The position numbers were made by a program, and so were the translations under genes. Below, in pieces: positions 60,701 to 64,000 of a DNA stretch of 64,000 nt. Source of the DNA: Bacillus sp. SB49 (GTDB taxonomy: Bacteria; Bacillota; Bacilli; Bacillales; Halobacillaceae). Location of the stretch: the NCBI RefSeq assembly GCF_000469135.2, contig NZ_CP048117.1, forward strand, positions 3,633,501 through 3,697,500, given 5' to 3'. The stretch's first letter is position 1. Every line of letters begins with the position of its first letter. The notes under the pieces were generated by a model. The model had not been told where the DNA came from, made no database searches, and saw only the letters and a list, made by a program, of their open reading frames with translations.

Positions 60701-61724
60701 CAACTTGGCTATTCTTTACGTCTATGTTTATGTGAAAGTTTAATTTCTCGGGCTGATTTGTATAGAAAAGAAGCTGATACTTTCTTTTTCCCGCCCCTTT
60801 ATCAGAAAACGGCCGTAAGTAATAGTGGCAACTCACATTAGTTGGAATTTTTATGTCTTCAAATGACACTTTGGTTCCTTTGTCAACTTCCTTCCTAGCC
60901 TTGTTCGATTGAAAAACTACTGCAAAATCAAGTTCTTTCCAATTTTCTTTTTTTAGTTTGGGAATATCCTTATCTAAAAAGAACCTGGCAAACTCTTCGT
61001 CTTCTTGATTTAGTTCATTAAGCTGCTCTAATTTCAAATACAACTCTTTATTTTTATTTAGTCTTTCATCCAAATTATTACCTTTGGATTTACTCAGTTG
61101 TTCATCTCTAAACATCCCTAAATTTTGGTAATCTTGTTTTGATAATTTTTTTCTATTAATTATTTCAATTAGCTCTTTGTAATCATAGAATGTGGTAAAC
61201 TGAACGATTCTCTCTTGATCAATTTGAGAGAGATAACTGGTTAGTACAATTTGGTCGGTAGAATCGCTTACACCTTCCTGAATGTTCTCTCTCAGAGTCT
61301 CAGAAAGAACATCTGGGTGCAGAGGCATTCCTTCACTCTGAAGCGAAACGCTTCCCCCACTTATAGAATCTAAATCATCAGAAATTATGCTGAGGAGAGC
61401 TTTTCCTTGCCAATTGTCTACTTGATCCCCGACTCGATTTCGCAGCGTGACCAAAAAGTCGTTAGTAACATAGCTTCCCGTATCCGCAATAACTAGATTC
61501 GCGCCTTTCCCACATTCCAATTGAGTTGTGGAATATTCTCCGCCACTCTCTAAGACATACTCAAAGCCTTTACTATTACTACAATTATTTAATGCTTGTT
61601 TTAAGGCTGATACATCTTCCGCATTATTTAATCTTAGATAATACCTTTCACCAGGTGTTGGATTAGCTCTATTAAAATAGTTATTAATTATCCTTGCTAT
61701 GAATTCAAAGAATTGGTTTGACAT
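57756..61724 (-). CDS. dptH: DptH-like restriction protein lacking a visible ATPase domain
   Basis: The 1322-residue protein has a DptH-type N-terminus (MSNQFFEFIARIINNYF) and position, overlapping the DptG-like gene by 20 bases. In phosphorothioation-dependent restriction, DptF-G-H cut DNA lacking the sulfur mark. A PD-(D/E)xK-like strand with IHLYPIEVKIG lies about 180 residues from the end. DptH proteins I know are several hundred residues longer and end in an FtsK/HerA-like ATPase. Here no GxxGxGK(S/T) is seen and a terminator follows the stop. The first methionine of the frame is at 61757; GGTGATG supports 61724. Confidence 0.75.
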   Translation of the reverse strand: MSNQFFEFIARIINNYFNRANPTPGERYYLRLNNAEDVSALKQALNNCSNSKGFEYVLESGGEYSTTQLECGKGANLVIADTGSYVTNDFLVTLRNRVGDQVDNWQGKALLSIISDDLDSISGGSVSLQSEGMPLHPDVLSETLRENIQEGVSDSTDQIVLTSYLSQIDQERIVQFTTFYDYKELIEIINRKKLSKQDYQNLGMFRDEQLSKSKGNNLDERLNKNKELYLKLEQLNELNQEDEEFARFFLDKDIPKLKKENWKELDFAVVFQSNKARKEVDKGTKVSFEDIKIPTNVSCHYYLRPFSDKGAGKRKYQLLFYTNQPEKLNFHINIDVKNSQVDGLHKNFLKEPILGTDVKVRKRSLEVSFSNRDSQGPLYEKLVYKHEDKASKGAEFNICVLPFEDHIFQDYHSSFEVVVKKKEQYIKLPFDSDKITLGINPSSIEDIHDESQVLDVKSSDGSQYVIPSVLLDSDDRIVYKVRYSETDIWIELDGEKPDAHPIKANRLAKLKREQKLSFAREGTKVTSNGNHAQDYYIPNDYKTFLDVEYQWVDELACAGAYVGGDFIIDEDIKLSPELRNAYNRFVNIFMKREPSIVYWDEKITKRATEYITQFTKEVENMDPTQPAGNKSKGLFKLGTINKNNGEEMWLTPFHPLNVAFELRKLVELRDEQIDQGILDRLKPDGLLPYIFGEQEVVYSPDSQENIPGWMVYKGMDTSNVADADLYLDKVVKDKLQQFEEHFSYLFLKNSKAPVKVNIINILNDYRAIRGLLQWYLDKKNKQSAYRMPALIVNVYRNHSEDSFCEKFAETRSVHEFEEVFNLKLKSNDPNLSSEDLLEELHQNIKFYVGEPPSIFEYAHISFYKMESQKQFASQPMDQLESGVSMKGLYTTVPAKKHVEDYRSGFGIMDYKFEEDDLLIKCAYYLNELASNMDNPSNTYDKGRGIVACTTLDDLHVIQSVLQSSNWVTFIDPGVDLDFFENTVEGSLVIHYNDQYSSSSRYDAITVTSSAEQYYDVIREFLASINITSDDRLKTAHKAISGFNTINGEWLLKILGNRGYFTEEKLSILAAIKTALAYFNHEDILWVPVSLEEVLRVAGAVSLNKSGGIFTAKNLGVSGKHSDDVLLIGLEQEDNGVKIHLYPIEVKIGHNHESVINKAREQLEKTSSLLKSQTIDREDSFIKRFYQNFFVQLFTSNAKRITQTKFFHSKNYELQNELTERLKKGEYDFVNSLDSYIGKGAVISFKKGTFVRTNEIDSSTLLLEMSKEDDLKPCIVEDVEELEDWLTNASTDFNKDIILKYSFKGDKKPEENVKEKIFKFLTE

Positions 61725-63117
61725 ATTGCGCATCACCACTATCACTCTTCTTTTCAATATAATTTTGTTGTTCTAATAAGCGAACCGCTTCCTTTTTGGA
61801 GTACTGATCAAACGTCATCCCTCTTCGTTCAAGTTCTTTAAAATAAGTTTTTAGAGGGATCTTTTCCTTACCAACAGCCACTGCACTTAATAAAAGAAAA
61901 TCTTCTTGCTTGAGAGATAAAACAAATCCATGCTTTCCGCGCGCTTTCAAGAACTTTCCTTTGCCCAATTTTTCAATATTGTCCCCATACTTTTTATACA
62001 CTCCTTCACTCATACCCTTATGAAGTTGACTAAACAAAGTGTTAAATAGTTCACTGAAAGACATATCGGAGTGCAAATCAGAAGGAATCGTTAAATATGC
62101 CAAATCAGAATACGTACGAATCCAATTTATTAATTTCTCCTTCTCCATCATTTGCTCTTCATTATTCAACCGATCAAGTTCTTCAACCAATTTTTGGTAT
62201 GATTGTATATCTTTATTTGGGTTACGTGTGTTATGGCTCAAATGCGACATCGTGTGAATGTGAACAAAAAGATTTTTAGCATTCTTTTTGATGAACTGGA
62301 AATCCAGAACAGCATTTCGATAGCTTCCAACGCCTGTTTCCCAATCAAAGGTGAAGTGAAGAGGATTCATAAATTCTGTCGAATGAGCATTCCCAAACCT
62401 TTGAGCGTTCCTTAAGAATTGGAGGACGTATTGAAAAACATAATAGTGTATGAGATGAAAGAAATGAGTAATAAAGTAATCCTTATGTTCACTTAAAAAC
62501 ATAAAATCACACGCAAACATTTCTTTTATATCTGGGCTAATACTTGAGAATTTAGTTGCATTTAAATGATCTCCTGTATTAGCCTCCAAATCCGGAAGTG
62601 AAGAAATGATTAGCTCTGTTAAAAGGTTGTCTGTGTCTTTTTTAGAGAACAAAGAGGATATTTCTGGCTTGTTATAGAATAATAAATCATAAATAAACCT
62701 CGCGTACTTTCCTTTTTCTCCTTTGTTTTCCGTGCTTGTAATATAATTAAACAAGTATAGGTGAAGCGGCTTTAAATCTGACCCATTCTTGTATAAATAC
62801 TCCTCCAAAAACTTCGTAAGTACCTCCTGATGCATATCTTCAGGAAAACTCACATCTTCAATTACCATGTTTACTAAGGGATACTCAGAAAAATAATAAT
62901 CCCCTTCATACTTTAAATTGGGTTCTTTTAAGCTATTACTTAATCGAACCAACTCTCCAATGATCTCGTTGATTCCCTCGCTAAAAACGTTAGACTTACG
63001 AGAAGAATTAAAGGGGAAAGCGTTTTTTATATCCCCTGTATCATGTGACAAACGACCATCTTTTTGCTTTTTACGTAAGATTCCTTCAATAGGTTCAAAA
63101 TTAAAAAATCCGCTCAT
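61705..63117 (-). CDS. dptG: DptG-like restriction protein
   Basis: The 470-residue protein has the mid-protein helical region HYYVFQYVLQFLRNAQRF followed by LHFTFDWETGVGSYR, and a C-terminal winged-helix-like stretch ending FDQYSKKEAVRLLEQQNYIE and SDSGDAQYVK. I associate these features with DptG of the phosphorothioation-dependent restriction system. The start codon shares one base with the upstream stop (TAATG), and GAAGGTGGAAG is the ribosome site. It would act in complex with DptF and DptH. Confidence 0.78.
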   Translation of the reverse strand: MSGFFNFEPIEGILRKKQKDGRLSHDTGDIKNAFPFNSSRKSNVFSEGINEIIGELVRLSNSLKEPNLKYEGDYYFSEYPLVNMVIEDVSFPEDMHQEVLTKFLEEYLYKNGSDLKPLHLYLFNYITSTENKGEKGKYARFIYDLLFYNKPEISSLFSKKDTDNLLTELIISSLPDLEANTGDHLNATKFSSISPDIKEMFACDFMFLSEHKDYFITHFFHLIHYYVFQYVLQFLRNAQRFGNAHSTEFMNPLHFTFDWETGVGSYRNAVLDFQFIKKNAKNLFVHIHTMSHLSHNTRNPNKDIQSYQKLVEELDRLNNEEQMMEKEKLINWIRTYSDLAYLTIPSDLHSDMSFSELFNTLFSQLHKGMSEGVYKKYGDNIEKLGKGKFLKARGKHGFVLSLKQEDFLLLSAVAVGKEKIPLKTYFKELERRGMTFDQYSKKEAVRLLEQQNYIEKKSDSGDAQYVKPIL

Positions 63118-64000
63118 TAATCTTCCACCTTCTCAAATGCAAATAATCCCGTAAATTGCTTTTCCAAGCTAAACAAATCTTTTTCCCCATGATAATGAAT
63201 AAGAAGATCCGAATTTTTACTTTTCGAGATTAACTGATCCATAAATGTTATAAAACTCAGCCCGTCTTCATAATCCTTTTTGTTAGGTCGATATCCATCG
63301 GATACCTTGGAGAGTAACTGAAATAATGGATAGTCTATTTCTAGGCAAAGGTCATTAGATGGCATACTCCCAACGAATCTCAAGGAAATAGTTGTGCTGA
63401 AAGACTCAAATTCTTCGTGTGTAATTTGTGCTTTTGAAGTATCTAGCAATGGTCTATATTCGAGTTTTTGAGCCACTCTATAAGATTCACTCAAGTTGTT
63501 TATATATATATATCCTCGCTTAGGTGAACCTTTCCAAGAAAAAATAACATTCCTAATTTTTTCATAGATTTCTGTGATGATTTTTTTGTCACCGCGATTA
63601 TATCCATACAGAAAGCGAATATACTGCTTCATATATTGGTTATCTAATTCCTCTTGTAAGATAGGATCAGTAAGATAGCCAGCGCGCAGAAAGCACTTTG
63701 TTAATGATTGGAACACTTCGTCTTCAAGTGAGTTCTCACTTTCTTGAAGCAATTCGATAATTGGATTAAAGATTTTTTTGTAACTCTTCTCACCTATATT
63801 TTCATGAACTACTTTTTTGAAATTATTAGTGCTGTAAATACTATTTATAACTTTATCTAAAGTTTTTGACCTTAAATGTATTGGGTCATACTTATAAAAG
63901 CGGTCAATTAATTCACTTTTGCCTCTGTTACTAAAGATAAGGGAAGGCAAAGAGTACTCTATGCGCTCAAACTCTGTCATATTCTCAATACGGATATCTT
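63117..64000 (-). CDS. dptF: DptF-like protein, C-terminal part (5' end outside window)
   Basis: About 294 residues are visible, and the frame stays open to the right edge (the ATG at 63980 is probably internal). The product is helical and charged (LPSLIFSNRGKSELIDRFY, NQYMKQYIRFLYGYNRGDK) and ends where dptG starts. DptF proteins are usually 500-600 residues with an N-terminal nucleotide-binding region, which would be upstream. The assignment depends mainly on its neighbours. The dnd modification genes, if present, would lie further right. Confidence 0.65.
   Translation of the reverse strand, partial: DIRIENMTEFERIEYSLPSLIFSNRGKSELIDRFYKYDPIHLRSKTLDKVINSIYSTNNFKKVVHENIGEKSYKKIFNPIIELLQESENSLEDEVFQSLTKCFLRAGYLTDPILQEELDNQYMKQYIRFLYGYNRGDKKIITEIYEKIRNVIFSWKGSPKRGYIYINNLSESYRVAQKLEYRPLLDTSKAQITHEEFESFSTTISLRFVGSMPSNDLCLEIDYPLFQLLSKVSDGYRPNKKDYEDGLSFITFMDQLISKSKNSDLLIHYHGEKDLFSLEKQFTGLFAFEKVED

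Noticed and set aside
1-64000. CRISPR arrays
   Set aside because: No regularly spaced direct repeats of 25-40 bp were seen; the only repeat family is dispersed and structured.
1-64000. rRNA or tRNA genes
   Set aside because: No canonical rRNA segments or complete cloverleafs were noticed by eye; a tRNAscan run would be needed to be certain.

Overview
The window looks like a chromosomal segment of an aerobic, sporulating Bacillaceae bacterium. Strong AGGAGG-type ribosome binding sites, a SAM-I (S-box) riboswitch before a methionine-related gene, OhrR, PerR, Fur and MarR-type operators and many U-tailed hairpin terminators support this. Base composition is near 50% G+C over most of the window; a halotolerant genus such as Halobacillus is my guess from the acidic proteins and gene set, not something the sequence proves.

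Layout. (1) 1-271 is the 3' end of an IS3-family element that landed inside a dispersed repeat. (2) 488-15578 is almost entirely leftward and encodes a Gram-positive type IV secretion/conjugation apparatus of pSK41/pGO1 style: VirB2-like pilin, VirD4-like coupling protein, VirB6-like channel protein, PrgI-like protein, a TraD/TrsD-like protein, VirB4 ATPase, a two-domain cell-wall hydrolase and accessory membrane proteins. No relaxase, integrase or replication protein accompanies it in view. (3) 15968-21514 holds a CoA-type Nudix hydrolase, a two-component system and a DASH-type photolyase/cryptochrome. (4) 21677-24587 is a run of three cysteine-rich, Ig-like proteins, two of them tandem duplicates, preceded by two DnaA-box-like sites; it may build a spore or cell surface structure. 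(5) 24612-38524 contains stress functions: ohrR/ohrA, azoreductase, a MarR-controlled CBS/MFS pair, an OatA-like acyltransferase, ahpC-ahpF, and two YibE/F membrane proteins behind a foldable leader. (6) 38623-48046 is metabolic: a riboswitch-controlled MetE-like protein, psuK-psuG, malate:quinone oxidoreductase, lrgAB, a diguanylate cyclase and an alpha/beta hydrolase. (7) 48209-50566 is a stranded phage-type replication operon (initiator, helicase loader, DnaB-like helicase). (8) 50803-54061 has mntH and a Fur-boxed berberine-bridge-type oxidase. (9) 54192 to the right end is defence-like: a PvuRts1I/AbaSI-like modified-DNA nuclease, a divergent WYL regulator, and, in visibly AT-rich DNA, a DptF-DptG-DptH (phosphorothioation-dependent restriction) operon whose DptH-like protein is short and shows no ATPase motif.

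Threaded through the intergenic spaces are six copies or remnants of one roughly 120-bp repeat. Its terminal stems change sequence from copy to copy while keeping base pairing, so a folded structure has been maintained. Redox control is a theme: OhrR, PerR and possibly MarR and Fur operators lie beside the genes they would be expected to control.
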